NCBI GenBank assembly: GCA_001799195.1
Contig: MGSU01000271.1
Span: forward strand, 1 to 6,043
Length of the DNA: 6,043 nt
Direction of reading: 5' to 3'
DNA from: Deltaproteobacteria bacterium RIFOXYA12_FULL_61_11
GTDB lineage: Bacteria > Bdellovibrionota_F > JAHFAK01 > YA12-FULL-61-11
Shown here: one piece after another, positions 6,024 through 6,043 of the stretch
Position numbering within the stretch: position 1 is the stretch's first letter
How the letters are laid out: every line of letters starts with the position of its first letter
The notes under the pieces: generated by a model
The model's database searches: none
The model's input: the letters and a program-made list of their open reading frames with translations, nothing else
What the model was told of the DNA's origin: nothing
Program-made: the position numbers and the translations under genes

Positions 6024-6043
6024 TACACCATCGGCCCGGACCA

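Overview
The window is high-GC bacterial DNA (roughly two thirds G+C in the coding regions, strongly G/C at third codon positions). It holds four convincing genes. The phylum cannot be fixed from sequence alone. A DUF4097-type repeat protein, a large GT-C membrane glycosyltransferase and unusual radical SAM paralogs in GC-rich DNA would fit Acidobacteriota, Myxococcota or Planctomycetota. That is inference from style, not a match to a known genome.

Layout: (1) 1-172 is a leader with a 10-bp direct repeat, a possible sigma70-like promoter and a strong ribosome binding site. (2) 173-952 (+) encodes an exported DUF4097-like protein built from seven GSG-containing beta repeats. (3) 953-1138 is a convergent intergenic island at about 44% GC, clearly AT-richer than its surroundings. 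It carries a hairpin over the 3' end of the radical SAM operon and a doubtful 68-codon minus-strand ORF that starts in an ATGA overlap. (4) 1139-3685 (-) is a tight two-gene operon of paralogous radical SAM proteins. (5) 3686-3881 is a divergent intergenic region with two inverted repeats and a possible minus-strand promoter. (6) 3882-6023 (+) encodes a 713-aa multi-spanning GT39/ArnT-like glycosyltransferase with a soluble C-terminal region.

The most interesting part is the radical SAM pair. The two proteins align through their full length. Both have a CxxxCxxC cluster motif followed by Y, an HxDxxQxR motif, a Y[IL]xxTxxLAxxKW motif, a hydrophobic helical stretch and a C-terminal CxxCPDxTVxxGxxxxxC motif that could hold an auxiliary iron-sulfur cluster. 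I do not recognise this C-terminal arrangement as a named family. The hydrophobic segment and the divergent polyprenol-phosphate-sugar-type glycosyltransferase suggest, as inference only, a role in modifying an envelope lipid or lipid-linked glycan. The alternative is a peptide-modifying (RiPP) pair, with the 68-codon ORF as a weak precursor candidate.
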